This document shows, piece after piece, positions 26,213 through 35,190 of a DNA stretch of 35,243 nt. The stretch comes from Campylobacterales bacterium. GTDB taxonomy: Bacteria; Campylobacterota; Campylobacteria; Campylobacterales; Sulfurimonadaceae. Position numbers and translations under genes: made by a program. Each line of letters opens with the position of its first letter. The first letter of the stretch is position 1. The DNA is taken from assembly GCA_014859655.1 (NCBI GenBank), contig JACUTT010000021.1:1-35243 (forward strand), written 5' to 3'. The notes below the pieces were generated by a model, which saw nothing but the letters and a program-made list of their open reading frames with translations, did not search any database and was not told where the DNA came from.

Positions 26213-27172
26213 ATGCATAAACATGGAAAAAGAGTCGCAATCATCGGTGCAGGCAACGTAGGCTCAACAGTTGCCTACTCGCTTGCGATGCAGGGTGCCT
26301 GCCACGAGATCATTTTAAGAGACAACAAGATCGAGATCGCAAAGGGCAAGGCGCTAGACATGTCCCAGGCCGCTTCCGCTATCCGTTCGCATACCGTTGT
26401 CAGTGTGGCGGAATCCATGGCACAGGTAACCAACTGTGACGTTGTCGTTGTGACTGCGGGCAGTCCGCGTCTTCCGGGAATGAGCCGTGACGATCTTTTG
26501 ATGATCAACGCAAAGATCACCCGCGAAGTGCTTCGTGATATCAAAAAATACTCTCCTGATGCGATCGTCATCATGGTCTCCAATCCGCTTGACGCGATGA
26601 CCTATGTTGCGATCAAAGAGTCCGGCTTCGATAGAAACCGCGTACTGGGAATGGCGGGGATCCTGGACTCTTCGCGTATGGCCTCCTTTATCCAGGAAAA
26701 ACTCGGCTACGGCGGCGGACAGATCCGTGCTTCAGTCATGGGCGGACACGGAGACGATATGGTTCCTCTTCCGCGTTATTCAACCGTTGCGGGTGTTCCT
26801 TTGACCGATGTGCTGACGCATGCCGAGATCGACGAGATTGTTCAGCGTACACGTATGGGTGGCGCGGAGATCGTGGCCTACCTTCAGACAGGCTCAGCCT
26901 ACTATGCACCGGGCAAGGCAACAACCATTATGGTGGATGCAATACTCAAAGATACGAAGCAGATCCACCCCTGCGCGGTCTTGCTTGACGGCGAATACGG
27001 CTATAGCGATGTGGTTTCGGGTGTGCCTATTATGATCGGGGCAAACGGCTGCGAAAAGATTATCGAAGTCACGCTCAACGATGTTGAGAAAAAGATGTTC
27101 AAAAAGTCTGTTGATTCCGTTCAGGCCTTGATCGACACCTTGAACGAAAATAATTTTTTTGAAGGAGAGTAA
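26213..27172 (+). CDS. mdh: Malate dehydrogenase (LDH-like class)
   Basis: The enzyme interconverts malate and oxaloacetate with NAD(H); the reductive cycle uses it to make malate. The 319-residue protein shows the nucleotide loop [11 protein letters not shown] (GAGNVG at 12-17) with Asp37 after strand 2, suggesting NAD over NADP. The substrate-specificity loop is [14 protein letters not shown], whose Arg86 marks malate and not lactate dehydrogenases; Arg92 and Arg155 also bind substrate. The catalytic His is in MGGHGDDMV (H179). The ATG has AAGGA upstream. It is the first gene of the carbon operon; fumC begins one base after its stop. Confidence 0.95.
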   Translation: MHKHGKRVAIIGAGNVGSTVAYSLAMQGACHEIILRDNKIEIAKGKALDMSQAASAIRSHTVVSVAESMAQVTNCDVVVVTAGSPRLPGMSRDDLLMINAKITREVLRDIKKYSPDAIVIMVSNPLDAMTYVAIKESGFDRNRVLGMAGILDSSRMASFIQEKLGYGGGQIRASVMGGHGDDMVPLPRYSTVAGVPLTDVLTHAEIDEIVQRTRMGGAEIVAYLQTGSAYYAPGKATTIMVDAILKDTKQIHPCAVLLDGEYGYSDVVSGVPIMIGANGCEKIIEVTLNDVEKKMFKKSVDSVQALIDTLNENNFFEGE

Positions 27173-27173
27173 G

Positions 27174-28565
27174 ATGGGTTTTCGTACTGAAAAAGACACA
27201 ATGGGCGAGATTAAAGTGCCTGAAAATGCCTACTGGGCTGCTCAGACACAACGTTCGATAGAAAACTTTGCCATAGGCGAAGAGACCATGCCGTATGAGA
27301 TTACACGCGCCTTTTCGTATCTTAAGAAGGCTGTGGCTCTGGTCAACAAAGACCTTGGAAAGCTTGATGCGAAAAAAGCCGAGGCTATAGCGCAGGCTGC
27401 GGATGATATGCTCAGCGGCAAGCTCGACGGAAACTACCCTCTCGTCGTATGGCAGACAGGCTCAGGCACGCAGTCAAACATGAACAACAACGAAGTGTTG
27501 GCTAACCGCGCGACAGAGATCCTCGGCGGCGACTTTAGAAAAGAGAAACTGATCCATCCTAATGATGATGTTAACAAATCCCAGTCTTCAAATGACACCT
27601 ACCCGACGGCACTTCATGTGGCTTCAGTTATCGCGGTCGAAGAGCGTCTTCTTCCGGCTATAGCAAAGCTGAAAGCGACCTTGAACGACAAAAGCGCCAA
27701 GTTCGAGTCCATCGTCAAGATCGGGCGAACCCACCTTCAAGATGCTACACCTATCACCCTGGGCCAAGAGATCAGCGGCTGGGTAGAGATGCTGAACAAG
27801 TGTGAAAAAATGGCTAAGACGGCACTTGAGCCGGTACGCGAGCTTGCCCTTGGCGGTACGGCGGTCGGAACAGGTCTGAACGCACACCCGGAACTGGGCG
27901 AGCGTGTTGCTGCAAAACTGACTGAGCTGACCGGACATGACTTTATTACGGCTCCGAATAAGTTTCACGCCTTGACATCGCATGATGCGCTGGTCTTTGC
28001 CCACGGTGCACTCAAGGCGCTCGCGGCAGACATGATGAAGATCGCCAATGATGTCCGCTGGCTGGCATCCGGTCCGCGCTGCGGAATCGGCGAGATCGAG
28101 ATTCCTGAAAACGAGCCGGGCTCGTCTATTATGCCGGGCAAGGTAAACCCTACTCAGGCGGAAGCCGTGACGATGGTTACCTGTCAGGTCTTCGGAAATG
28201 ATGTTGCCATCTCTATGGGCGCGTCTCAGGGAAATTTCCAGCTGAATGTTTTTAAGCCGGTCATTGCCTACAACTTCTTGCAGTCAGTGCGTCTTTTGGC
28301 CGACTCAATTACCTCGTTCAATGACCACTGTGCGGTGGGAATCGAACCGGTAGTGGATAAGATCGATCACTTTTTACACAACTCGTTGATGCTGGTAACG
28401 GCACTTAACCCTTATATCGGGTACGAGAATGCTGCAAAGATCGCCAAAACAGCCCACGCTGAAAAGTCAACACTCAAAGCGACGGCGGTGAAACTTGGAC
28501 TGTTGACAGAAGAAGAGTTTGACAAATACGTAGTTCCGGAAGATATGATCGCACCCAAAGCATAA
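27174..28565 (+). CDS. fumC: Fumarate hydratase, class II
   Basis: The enzyme interconverts malate and fumarate without an iron-sulfur cluster. The 463-residue protein has the family landmarks [50 protein letters not shown] (catalytic His) and the signature [20 protein letters not shown] (about 315-335). The start was set at the ATG at 27174 because GAAGGAG lies just upstream; a TTG in the same frame at 27159 would overlap mdh. It sits between mdh and sucC with almost no gap. Use of the oxygen-stable class II enzyme and not the class I Fe-S fumarase fits a microaerophile. Confidence 0.96.
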   Translation: MGFRTEKDTMGEIKVPENAYWAAQTQRSIENFAIGEETMPYEITRAFSYLKKAVALVNKDLGKLDAKKAEAIAQAADDMLSGKLDGNYPLVVWQTGSGTQSNMNNNEVLANRATEILGGDFRKEKLIHPNDDVNKSQSSNDTYPTALHVASVIAVEERLLPAIAKLKATLNDKSAKFESIVKIGRTHLQDATPITLGQEISGWVEMLNKCEKMAKTALEPVRELALGGTAVGTGLNAHPELGERVAAKLTELTGHDFITAPNKFHALTSHDALVFAHGALKALAADMMKIANDVRWLASGPRCGIGEIEIPENEPGSSIMPGKVNPTQAEAVTMVTCQVFGNDVAISMGASQGNFQLNVFKPVIAYNFLQSVRLLADSITSFNDHCAVGIEPVVDKIDHFLHNSLMLVTALNPYIGYENAAKIAKTAHAEKSTLKATAVKLGLLTEEEFDKYVVPEDMIAPKA

Positions 28566-28589
28566 AACTTAAACTTAGAAGGAGAGTTA

Positions 28590-29759
28590 ATGAATATTCA
28601 CGAATACCAGGCAAAACAGATTTTCAAAAAATACGGTGTTCCGACACCCAGAGGTATTATCGCAAGTACGCCTGCTCAAGCTGCCATCAATGCATCAGAG
28701 CTAGGCGGTGATATTTGGGTAGTTAAAGCTCAGATCCATGCCGGCGGACGCGGTCTAGGCGGTGGCGTCAAGCTTGCGCGCTCTATTGATGAAGTCAGAA
28801 CACTGGCATCTGAGATCTTGGGGATGACCCTGGTGACACACCAGACCGGTCCTGAGGGAAAACTTGTTCAAAAGGTCTATATCGAAGAGGGTGCGGATAT
28901 CAAAGCCGAGCTTTATCTCGGTGTTGTTCTTGACCGTGCAAAAGAGATGCCGGTTATTATGGCCTCTACCGAGGGCGGTATGGACATAGAGACAGTCGCT
29001 GAGAACACACCGGAAAAGATCATTAAGGTAGCCGTAGATCCGGCTATCGGATTCCAGGGCTTCCACGGCCGCGAGCTTGCATTTGGTTTGGGTCTTCCAA
29101 AAGAAGAACAGGGCAAGTTTATTAAATTTGCCGCAGCGCTTTACAAGGTCTATATGGAAAACGATGCGGAGATGATCGAGATCAATCCATTGATCAAAAC
29201 AGCTTCGGGCGACTTTATGGCACTTGATGGCAAGATGGGCTTTGACGACTCTGCGCTCGGACGCCATCCTGAGATCGAAGATATGCGTGATATCTCCGAA
29301 GAAGACGCAGATGAGCGCGAAGCGGCTCAGTACGGTCTTTCGTACATCTCTCTTGACGGTGAGATCGGCTGTATGGTTAACGGCGCGGGTCTTGCGATGG
29401 GAACGATGGACACGATCAACTATATGGGCGGAACACCGGCAAACTTCCTGGACGTAGGCGGCTCTGCCAATGCACAGACGGTCGCCAAGGGTTTTGAGAT
29501 CATTCTTAAAAACCCTAAGGTAAAAGCGATATTCGTCAATATCTTCGGGGGTATCGTCCGATGTGACCGTATTGCCAACGGTATTCTTGAAGCGACAAAG
29601 CTGACGGATGTCAATGTTCCGGTCATTGTCCGTCTGGACGGCACCAATGCTTCTGAAGCGGCAGAGATTCTTAAAAATGCAAATATTTCCAACATTATCG
29701 TAGCGACAGATCTAGGTGATGGTGCGGCAAAAGCCGTAGCAGCAGCAAAGGGAGAATAG
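28590..29759 (+). CDS. sucC: Succinyl-CoA synthetase beta subunit
   Basis: With SucD it joins succinate and CoA at the expense of ATP or GTP, making the succinyl-CoA that OOR then carboxylates. The 389-residue length equals the usual bacterial subunit. The N-terminal ATP-grasp fold opens MNIHEYQAKQIFKKYGVPTPRG, and KAQIHAGGRGLGGGVKLA is the nucleotide-binding loop. Metal and phosphate contacts are in EINPLIKT and LDGKMGFDDSAL. The CoA-ligase-like C-terminus has NFLDVGGSAN and FVNIFGGIVRCDRIANGI. The ATG has AGAAGGAG upstream. It is 3 bases from sucD. Confidence 0.97.
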   Translation: MNIHEYQAKQIFKKYGVPTPRGIIASTPAQAAINASELGGDIWVVKAQIHAGGRGLGGGVKLARSIDEVRTLASEILGMTLVTHQTGPEGKLVQKVYIEEGADIKAELYLGVVLDRAKEMPVIMASTEGGMDIETVAENTPEKIIKVAVDPAIGFQGFHGRELAFGLGLPKEEQGKFIKFAAALYKVYMENDAEMIEINPLIKTASGDFMALDGKMGFDDSALGRHPEIEDMRDISEEDADEREAAQYGLSYISLDGEIGCMVNGAGLAMGTMDTINYMGGTPANFLDVGGSANAQTVAKGFEIILKNPKVKAIFVNIFGGIVRCDRIANGILEATKLTDVNVPVIVRLDGTNASEAAEILKNANISNIIVATDLGDGAAKAVAAAKGE

Positions 29760-29762
29760 TAG

Positions 29763-30635
29763 ATGTCAATTTTAGTAAACAAAGATACCAAGGTTATCGT
29801 TCAGGGCTTTACAGGAAAAGAGGGTTCTTTTCATGCTGAGCAGTGTATGGCATATGGAACAAAGATTGTCGGCGGGGTAACTCCCAACAAGGGCGGTCAA
29901 GAACACCTTGGCCAGCCTGTTTTCAACACAGTAAAAGAAGCCGTCGAGACTACGGGCGCAACCGTTTCTATGATCTTCGTTCCGCCGGCATTTGTTGCCG
30001 ATGCGGTAATGGAAGCGGCTGACGCGGGAATCGACCTTGCGGTCATCATCACCGAGGGTGCGCCGGTGCGTGATATGCAGGCGGCAAAGGCCTACGCGAC
30101 GAAACACAACATGAAGACCATCGGACCAAACTGCCCGGGCATCATCACGGCAGAAGAGTGCAAGATCGGCATTATGCCGGGGATGATCTTCAAAAAAGGA
30201 AATGTCGGTCTGATCTCAAAATCAGGCACATTGACCTATGAGGGGGCGAACCAGGTTGTCAAAGAAGGTTTTGGAATCTCAACGGCGGTTGGAATCGGCG
30301 GAGATCCGATTATCGGTCTTTCCTACAAGCAATTGCTTCCGATGTTTGAAGCTGACCCGGAGACTCACTGTATCGTTATGATTGGCGAGATCGGCGGTGA
30401 CCTTGAGATTCAGGCGGCGGCGTATATCAAAGAGCATATCACTAAGCCGGTAGTTGCTTTTATTGCTGGTCAAACTGCGCCTAAGGGTAAACGTATGGGC
30501 CATGCCGGTGCTATCATCTCTGGTTCTGCCGGTACGGCAGCAGAGAAGATGGCTGCGCTTGAAGCGGCCGGTGTAACGGTTGTCGTTTCTCCGGCAGAGA
30601 TCGGAAAAGCAGTGACTAAGGCGATGGCAAAGTAA
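29763..30635 (+). CDS. sucD: Succinyl-CoA synthetase alpha subunit
   Basis: This subunit binds CoA and carries the phosphorylated histidine of succinyl-CoA synthetase. The 290-residue protein has the CoA-binding Rossmann start [16 protein letters not shown], the loop GPNCPGIIT, and [13 protein letters not shown]. The active-site His247 lies in [17 protein letters not shown]. The order sucC-sucD with a 3-base gap is typical. The stop codon shares bases with the ATG of the next small gene (TAATG), so that gene is translationally coupled. Confidence 0.97.
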   Translation: MSILVNKDTKVIVQGFTGKEGSFHAEQCMAYGTKIVGGVTPNKGGQEHLGQPVFNTVKEAVETTGATVSMIFVPPAFVADAVMEAADAGIDLAVIITEGAPVRDMQAAKAYATKHNMKTIGPNCPGIITAEECKIGIMPGMIFKKGNVGLISKSGTLTYEGANQVVKEGFGISTAVGIGGDPIIGLSYKQLLPMFEADPETHCIVMIGEIGGDLEIQAAAYIKEHITKPVVAFIAGQTAPKGKRMGHAGAIISGSAGTAAEKMAALEAAGVTVVVSPAEIGKAVTKAMAK

Positions 30636-30934
30636 TGTTACACTCCTTTGAAGTCGCCAATGTAAAGTGCGGTGCGTGTGCAAATACGATCATCAAACAA
30701 CTTACAGAAGCAGGTTTTGAGGAGGTCAGCGTCGATCTCTCGTGCGAGCCTCGTAAGGTAACATCTGTTATAAAAAACGCGGTGCATGAAGCACAATTTA
30801 GAAAGATGTTAACAAAGCTTGGGTACCCTGTGACTGATGAAGAGCACAGTGTTCTCGAGAATGTCGGTTTGAAAGCCAAAAGTTTTATCTCATGTGCCAC
30901 GGGCAAATTTGAGTTAAGCCGCGAAAAAAAATAA
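30635..30934 (+). CDS. small heavy-metal-associated (HMA) domain protein
   Basis: The 99-residue protein has an HMA/CopZ-like fold. The opening FEVANVKCGACANTIIKQLTEAGFEEVSVDLS matches the beta-alpha-beta of metal chaperones, with the metal-binding Cys pair at C12 and C15 (CGAC, where many have MTCxxC). A second part (about 45-70) completes the fold. About 25 residues of tail contain a lone Cys (FISCATG). It lies exactly between sucD (start overlapping the sucD stop) and oorD in a reductive TCA operon. A role in metal or cluster supply for the oxidoreductase is only a guess; copper handling is the family default. Confidence 0.8.
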   Translation: MLHSFEVANVKCGACANTIIKQLTEAGFEEVSVDLSCEPRKVTSVIKNAVHEAQFRKMLTKLGYPVTDEEHSVLENVGLKAKSFISCATGKFELSREKK

Positions 30935-30957
30935 TTAACTTTGTAGAAGGAGAATGT

Positions 30958-31296
30958 ATGGCCGCAAGCGCTATGATTGAATATCCGGGTAATGTACCTG
31001 TTTGGGTAAATAGAGATAACTGCAAGGCCTGTGACATCTGTGTCGCAGTATGTCCAGCAGGTGTTTTAGGGATGAGATACGACTCAACGTCAACCTTGGG
31101 AGCAATGATCTCTGTTAACAATCCTGAGGCATGTATCGGTTGTAATGACTGTGAGCTAAACTGCCCTGACTTTGCTATTTATGTAGCTGAAAAAAGCCAA
31201 TTCAAATTTGCAAAGCTTACTGATGAGGCGAAAGCGCGTCAAGAGAAAATTGTTGCAAATAACTATATGTCTTTAGACCTGCAAGGAGTTAAATAA
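30958..31296 (+). CDS. oorD: 2-oxoglutarate:acceptor oxidoreductase, delta (ferredoxin-like) subunit
   Basis: This is the electron-transfer subunit of the OOR complex, which joins CO2 to succinyl-CoA using reduced ferredoxin. The 112-residue protein holds two [4Fe-4S] motifs: NCKACDICVAVCP (C22, C25, C28, C32) and CIGCNDCELNCP (C59, C62, C65, C69). A short extension lies on each side. The ATG has AGAAGGAG upstream. The stop overlaps the oorA start. The delta-alpha-beta-gamma order matches oorDABC of Helicobacter and Campylobacter. Confidence 0.95.
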   Translation: MAASAMIEYPGNVPVWVNRDNCKACDICVAVCPAGVLGMRYDSTSTLGAMISVNNPEACIGCNDCELNCPDFAIYVAEKSQFKFAKLTDEAKARQEKIVANNYMSLDLQGVK

Positions 31297-32450
31297 TGTC
31301 TGAACTGAGAGAAGTAATTTCAAGTGGAAATGATTTGTCGGCATTAGCTGCTGCTGATGCCGGATGCCGATTTTTTGGAGGCTATCCAATTACACCTTCA
31401 TCTGAAGTAATTCAGGAGTTGTCTGACCTGCTGCCTGCGCGTGGCGGTGTTTGTATCCAAATGGAAGACGAAATTGCTGCAGTAGCTGCTGCTATCGGTG
31501 CCGGTATGGCGGGTGAAAGAGCAATGACTGCAACGTCGGGCCCTGGTATCTCGCTAAAAGCAGAAAACCTTGGTCTTGCACAGATGTGTGAAGTTCCATT
31601 GGTCGTTGTAAACGTAATGCGCGGTGGTCCTTCGACAGGTCTTCCGACGCGTGTATCTCAAGGTGACGTTAGACAAGCCAAAAATCCGTCTCATGGTGAT
31701 TACCGTTCAATCACGCTCTGCGCGGGTACGCTTTCTGAGTGCTATACTGAAACTCTACGTGCCTTCAATCTGGCTGACCGTTTTATGCAGCCTGTATTTG
31801 TTCTCCTCGATGAGACTATAGGTCACATGCACGGTAAAGCAATGATCCCTACAGCCGAAGCGGCAGAAGCCGGAATTGTTCCACGTAAATCCTTTGACGG
31901 TGCGCCTGAAGATTATCATCCTTATGAGTGTGAAGCGGATCAACCTGCCGTACTTAACAAGATGTTTACAGGTTACCGCTATCACTTCACGGGTCTTCAC
32001 CATGACAAAAATGGTTTCCCGACAGAAGAGATTGAAACTTGCCGTAAGCTGATTCAGCGTCTTGAAGACAAGGTTATGATGCACACAGATGAACTTGAGT
32101 CAAACGAAGAGTTTATGCTTGATGACATGACAGGTGAAGAAGGCGAAGTTCTTATCATTGCGTATGGCTCAGTTGCTCTTTCTGCAAAAGAATCTATCCG
32201 TCACTTGCGTGCGGCAGGTATCAAAGCGGGTCTTTTCCGTCCGATTACATTATGGCCGGCTCCTGCTGCATCTATCAAAAAATATACTGATATGATCAAA
32301 AATGTTCTTTGTGTTGAGCTGAACATCAGACAATACACTGAAGAGGTAGAGCGTGTGTCTAGTAGACTTGACATTGAAGGTCTGTACAAAGTCAATGGTC
32401 GTCCAATATCTCCACATGAGATCGTAAATAAAGTTAAAGAGGTATTCTAA
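31296..32450 (+). CDS. oorA: 2-oxoglutarate:acceptor oxidoreductase, alpha subunit
   Basis: The alpha subunit of OOR carries the pyrimidine-binding and C-terminal domains of the 2-oxoacid ferredoxin oxidoreductase family. At 384 residues it matches the four-subunit enzymes. Landmarks are GYPITPSSEVIQ, QMEDEIAAVAAAIGAGMAGERAM, the loop TSGPGISLKAENLGLA, and VMRGGPSTGLPTRVSQGDV, which approaches the thiamine and substrate. The C-terminal part contains VLIIAYGSVALSAKE and ELNIRQYTEEV. The start overlaps the oorD stop (TAATG), and oorB begins one base after its stop. It is essential to CO2 fixation at 2-oxoglutarate in the reductive cycle. Confidence 0.96.
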   Translation: MSELREVISSGNDLSALAAADAGCRFFGGYPITPSSEVIQELSDLLPARGGVCIQMEDEIAAVAAAIGAGMAGERAMTATSGPGISLKAENLGLAQMCEVPLVVVNVMRGGPSTGLPTRVSQGDVRQAKNPSHGDYRSITLCAGTLSECYTETLRAFNLADRFMQPVFVLLDETIGHMHGKAMIPTAEAAEAGIVPRKSFDGAPEDYHPYECEADQPAVLNKMFTGYRYHFTGLHHDKNGFPTEEIETCRKLIQRLEDKVMMHTDELESNEEFMLDDMTGEEGEVLIIAYGSVALSAKESIRHLRAAGIKAGLFRPITLWPAPAASIKKYTDMIKNVLCVELNIRQYTEEVERVSSRLDIEGLYKVNGRPISPHEIVNKVKEVF

Positions 32451-32451
32451 C

Positions 32452-33309
32452 ATGGCATTTAATTATGATAAATATTTAAGACTGGAAAAAATGCCAACAC
32501 TATGGTGTTGGGGTTGTGGTGACGGTGTTATTCTTAAAGCATTCGTTCGTGCGGTTGACAAGCTTGGTATTAACCAGGACGACATCTGTGTAGTCTCTGG
32601 TATCGGCTGTTCAGGACGTTTCTCGTCTTATGTTGACTTCAACACCGTTCATACGACTCACGGTCGTACCGTTGCCTTTGCAACAGGTATTAAACTCATG
32701 CATCCGGATAAAATTGTTGTCTGTGTTGCCGGTGATGGCGATGCACTTGCTATCGGCGGTAACCATACCATTCACGGTGCGCGTAGAAATATTGATATGA
32801 CATTGATTATTATCAATAACTTCATCTACGGTCTTACGAATTCACAGACATCTCCAACAACGCCTCAGGGTATGTGGAGTGTTACTCAAAAAGCGGGTAA
32901 TATCGATCCGACTTTTGATGCCTGTGCGCTTGGTATTGCAGCTGGTGCTTCTTTTGTTGCACGTGAGACGATGCTTGATCCTAAGAAACTTGAGAAGATC
33001 TTTGTCAAGGCTATGGAGCACAGAGGTTTTTCTTATCTTGATATCCTGTCTAACTGTCACATCAACCTTGGTCGTAAGAACAAGATGATCTCGGCGATGG
33101 ACAACCTTAACTGGATCGACAGTATCACTATGCCTAAGAAGAAGTATGATGCACTTTCTCCGGAAGAGCAGATCAACATCCTGCCTACGGGTATTTTAAA
33201 AGAAGATACAACAGCTAGAGAATACTGCGATATGTACCAAGATATTATTGATGTACATCAAGGTAGACGTAAAGTTGTCACTCAAGATGATTTCGTGAAA
33301 AAAATATAA
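32452..33309 (+). CDS. oorB: 2-oxoglutarate:acceptor oxidoreductase, beta subunit
   Basis: The beta subunit binds thiamine diphosphate. The 285-residue protein begins MPTLWCWGCGDGVILKAF; its Cys pair and the later SGIGCSG are cluster- or cofactor-near residues of this family. The thiamine-binding signature is CVAGDGDALAIGGNH, ending with TLIIINNFIYGLTNSQTSPTT (GDG to NN). The C-terminus is soluble, with no ferredoxin domain, because that role falls to OorD. It lies between oorA and oorC with gaps of 1 and 9 bases. Confidence 0.96.
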   Translation: MAFNYDKYLRLEKMPTLWCWGCGDGVILKAFVRAVDKLGINQDDICVVSGIGCSGRFSSYVDFNTVHTTHGRTVAFATGIKLMHPDKIVVCVAGDGDALAIGGNHTIHGARRNIDMTLIIINNFIYGLTNSQTSPTTPQGMWSVTQKAGNIDPTFDACALGIAAGASFVARETMLDPKKLEKIFVKAMEHRGFSYLDILSNCHINLGRKNKMISAMDNLNWIDSITMPKKKYDALSPEEQINILPTGILKEDTTAREYCDMYQDIIDVHQGRRKVVTQDDFVKKI

Positions 33310-33318
33310 GGATAGCCT

Positions 33319-33882
33319 ATGAGTAACAAAACATTAATGAGATTTACAGGAGTTGGTGGACAGGGAGTTCTTCTAGCCGGTGAGATCTTTGCTGCGGCAA
33401 AGATTAAAACTGGGGGTCACGGTCTAAAAACTGCAACCTATACTTCACAAGTTCGTGGTGGGCCAACGGTTGTTGATATCCAGCTTGACGACGAAGAGAT
33501 CTATTACCCTTATGCAAATGACGGTGAGATCGGCTTTATGCTGTCGGTTGCAAATGTTTCTTATAATTCATTCAAAGACGGAGTGCAGCCTGGCGGAACA
33601 ATCGTTGTTGATCCTAACCTTGTTCACCCGTCGGATGAAGACAGAAAGACGTGGAAGATTTATGAGATTCCAATTATTACTATCGCTAAAGAAGAGGTAG
33701 GCAATGTAATTACTCAATCCGTTGTTGCCCTTGCTATCGCAAACACTATGATGAATGCTATTGACAAAGAGACACTTGTCGCTACAATGCTTTCTAAAGT
33801 ACCTGCAAAAGTTCATGCTGCGAACATAAAAGCATATGACCTTGGCGAAAAATACGCTAAAGAAGCGATGGCTAACGCATAA
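33319..33882 (+). CDS. oorC: 2-oxoglutarate:acceptor oxidoreductase, gamma subunit
   Basis: The gamma subunit completes the OOR complex and helps bind CoA. The 187-residue protein opens with the family motif RFTGVGGQGVLLAGEIFA and continues with TYTSQVRGGPTVVDIQLDDEEI, both typical of the gamma domain of 2-oxoacid oxidoreductases. The ATG has AAGGATAG upstream. It is the last gene of the operon; a perfect hairpin begins at its stop codon. Confidence 0.96.
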   Translation: MSNKTLMRFTGVGGQGVLLAGEIFAAAKIKTGGHGLKTATYTSQVRGGPTVVDIQLDDEEIYYPYANDGEIGFMLSVANVSYNSFKDGVQPGGTIVVDPNLVHPSDEDRKTWKIYEIPIITIAKEEVGNVITQSVVALAIANTMMNAIDKETLVATMLSKVPAKVHAANIKAYDLGEKYAKEAMANA

Positions 33883-33902
33883 AGAACCTTCGGGTTCTTT
33901 GT
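33881..33902 (+). terminator. terminator of the mdh-oorC operon
   Basis: AAAGAACC and GGTTCTTT pair perfectly around a TTCG tetraloop at the oorC stop. The T-run after it is interrupted (TTTGTTCGATTTT). Confidence 0.75.
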
Positions 33903-33959
33903 TCGATTTTGACTCTATATAAACCCTCTCTAACATTAGACTTCTCACCTATCTTCTAG

Positions 33960-33965
33960 TATAAT
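33960..33965 (+). promoter_or_regulatory. -10 box for the 147-residue hypothetical gene
   Basis: TATAAT lies 64 bases before the start at 34030, after the operon terminator. Confidence 0.5.
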
Positions 33966-34029
33966 CCTAAAACAAGAGAATCGCTCCGTACGGATGTTTC
34001 TTTAGAAAAATAAATCAAAGAGAACTATT

Positions 34030-34473
34030 ATGAAAGAAAAAGATATATTAAAAACCCAAAAATGGCTGAGTGTTGATGAGATCAACGATAATTTAAAAGG
34101 CGTGGAGTTTATTCTTATGGCTGCACCGACAATGGACAATGATGCATCAACTCCTGTTCATTTCACCCTCTATCTCAATACGCACGAGTTGCTTCCTGAT
34201 GAGATTGTTTCCCCGGTATTTGACAAGTTTTGTAAGGACTATAAGATTACCAAGGTAAGAGATATGATCAATGGCCTGCTTCCGGTTGCCTTTGCTCTAA
34301 ACGACAGAGATACGGCTATGCCTCTGCTCTTTCTAGACGGAAAAGAGAACGAATCCGAACTCGAATACACACACCTGTATGTCTTTGATTTTGAGGGTAA
34401 CGCGGAAGGTTTCAAGGAGTGCAAGAGCGAGTCAAAGACAGGCTGGACTTACGCGTACAGTTCGGATGAATAA
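34030..34473 (+). CDS. conserved-looking hypothetical soluble protein
   Basis: No family is recognised with certainty. The 147-residue acidic product has no signal peptide or membrane segment. It has a helix-rich start (KDILKTQKWLSVDEINDNLKG as a charged region) followed by alternating strands (VEFILMAAP, FTLYLN, LPVAFALND, MPLLFLDG, THLYVFDFEG). The ATG at 34030 has AAAGAG upstream, and codon use is like its neighbours. It sits between the oor operon and rnpB with its own promoter, so no functional partner is suggested. Confidence 0.75.
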   Translation: MKEKDILKTQKWLSVDEINDNLKGVEFILMAAPTMDNDASTPVHFTLYLNTHELLPDEIVSPVFDKFCKDYKITKVRDMINGLLPVAFALNDRDTAMPLLFLDGKENESELEYTHLYVFDFEGNAEGFKECKSESKTGWTYAYSSDE

Positions 34474-34510
34474 TCCAGTCTGAATTATCTGCTCTTTATA
34501 AATATTAGCC

Positions 34511-34516
34511 TATAAT
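34511..34516 (+). promoter_or_regulatory. -10 box for rnpB
   Basis: TATAAT lies 7 bases before the 5' end of the P1 helix of RNase P RNA, the expected distance for transcription to begin at 34523. Confidence 0.7.
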
Positions 34517-34522
34517 CGCGCC

Positions 34523-34866
34523 ATGGTATAGCAACGGCAGCTTGCATTCGCAAGAGGAAAGTCCGGGCTGCAGTGAGACAGGGTTCCATCTAACGGATGG
34601 CCGTGGTAACACGAGGGAAAGTGCAACAGAAAACGTACCGCCTGCGTTTCTTTAGAAATTTTCTAAAGAAAGGGCAGGTAAGGGTGAAAAGGCGGGGTAA
34701 GAGCCCACCAGTCTTGCTAGCAATAGCAGGAGCTTGAAAACCCAACCCGCAGCAAGAAGCAATTGGTTACAGTCTCACAATGTAATGCTTCGCTAAAGGC
34801 TTATAGCAATATAAGCATTAGATGAATTGCCGTTTAAATACAGAACCCGGCTTATAGCTGTGCCAT
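34523..34866 (+). ncRNA. rnpB: RNase P RNA (M1 RNA)
   Basis: This is the catalytic RNA that trims the 5' ends of tRNA precursors. The universal core GAGGAAAGTCCGGGC appears at about 34553-34567, and the matching 3' core TACAGAACCCGGCTTATAG at about 34839-34857. The ends are set by the P1 helix: ATGGTATAGC (34523-34532) pairs with GCTGTGCCAT (34857-34866) with only G-U wobbles. A long A/T hairpin near 34650-34670 (TTTCTTTAGAAA-like arms) replaces one peripheral helix. The size (about 344 nt) fits type A. A weak hairpin at 34890-34904 may end the transcript. Confidence 0.95.
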
Positions 34867-34931
34867 ACTCTCGCAAGCTTCCACAAAACAGGCTTTATTG
34901 GCCTTCTTCACCACTAAACAAACCCTTAACG

Positions 34932-35190
34932 CTACTCGAACTGCGCTGGAACAGTGACACGTTTTTGTATGCTGCTCTCAAACTCAAGATAAGACTTCTG
35001 GGCATAATTAAACATTCCGGCAACGATCACCGCAGGGAATGATTGATCCGATACGACGTGTGCCGCTGTCAAGATAAGCCCGCCTTCGATCAGCACGCCC
35101 GAACCTGTCGAAGAATGCTGATCGCTCATTGTCCACGGAGAAGCATAGTTTGCTTTTACCGAACTCGTAAAAATCTTCACTACCGAAGAG
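34932..35190 (-). pseudogene. chimeric remnant: trypsin-like protease N-terminus fused to LemA C-terminus
   Basis: The frame begins with sequence typical of Deg/HtrA-type trypsin-like proteases: VVKIFTSSVKANYASPW, then STGSGVLIEGGLILTAAHVVSDQ, which includes the catalytic His. It then passes straight into FPAVIVAGMFNYAQKSYLEFE, the conserved C-terminus of LemA-family membrane proteins, and ends at a TAA at 34932. The join is near 35036-35048. The protease Asp and Ser and the LemA membrane helix and coiled coil are all missing. No proper start exists: the frame is closed upstream by a TGA near 35210, within probable IS sequence. An in-frame deletion between two neighbouring genes is the simplest cause; a misassembly is possible. 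Confidence 0.6.

Noticed and set aside
34890-34904. Hairpin AGGC/GCCT after rnpB as a firm terminator
   Set aside because: The stem has only four pairs and the tail is mixed. It may end rnpB or, on the other strand, lemA, but it is too weak to list.
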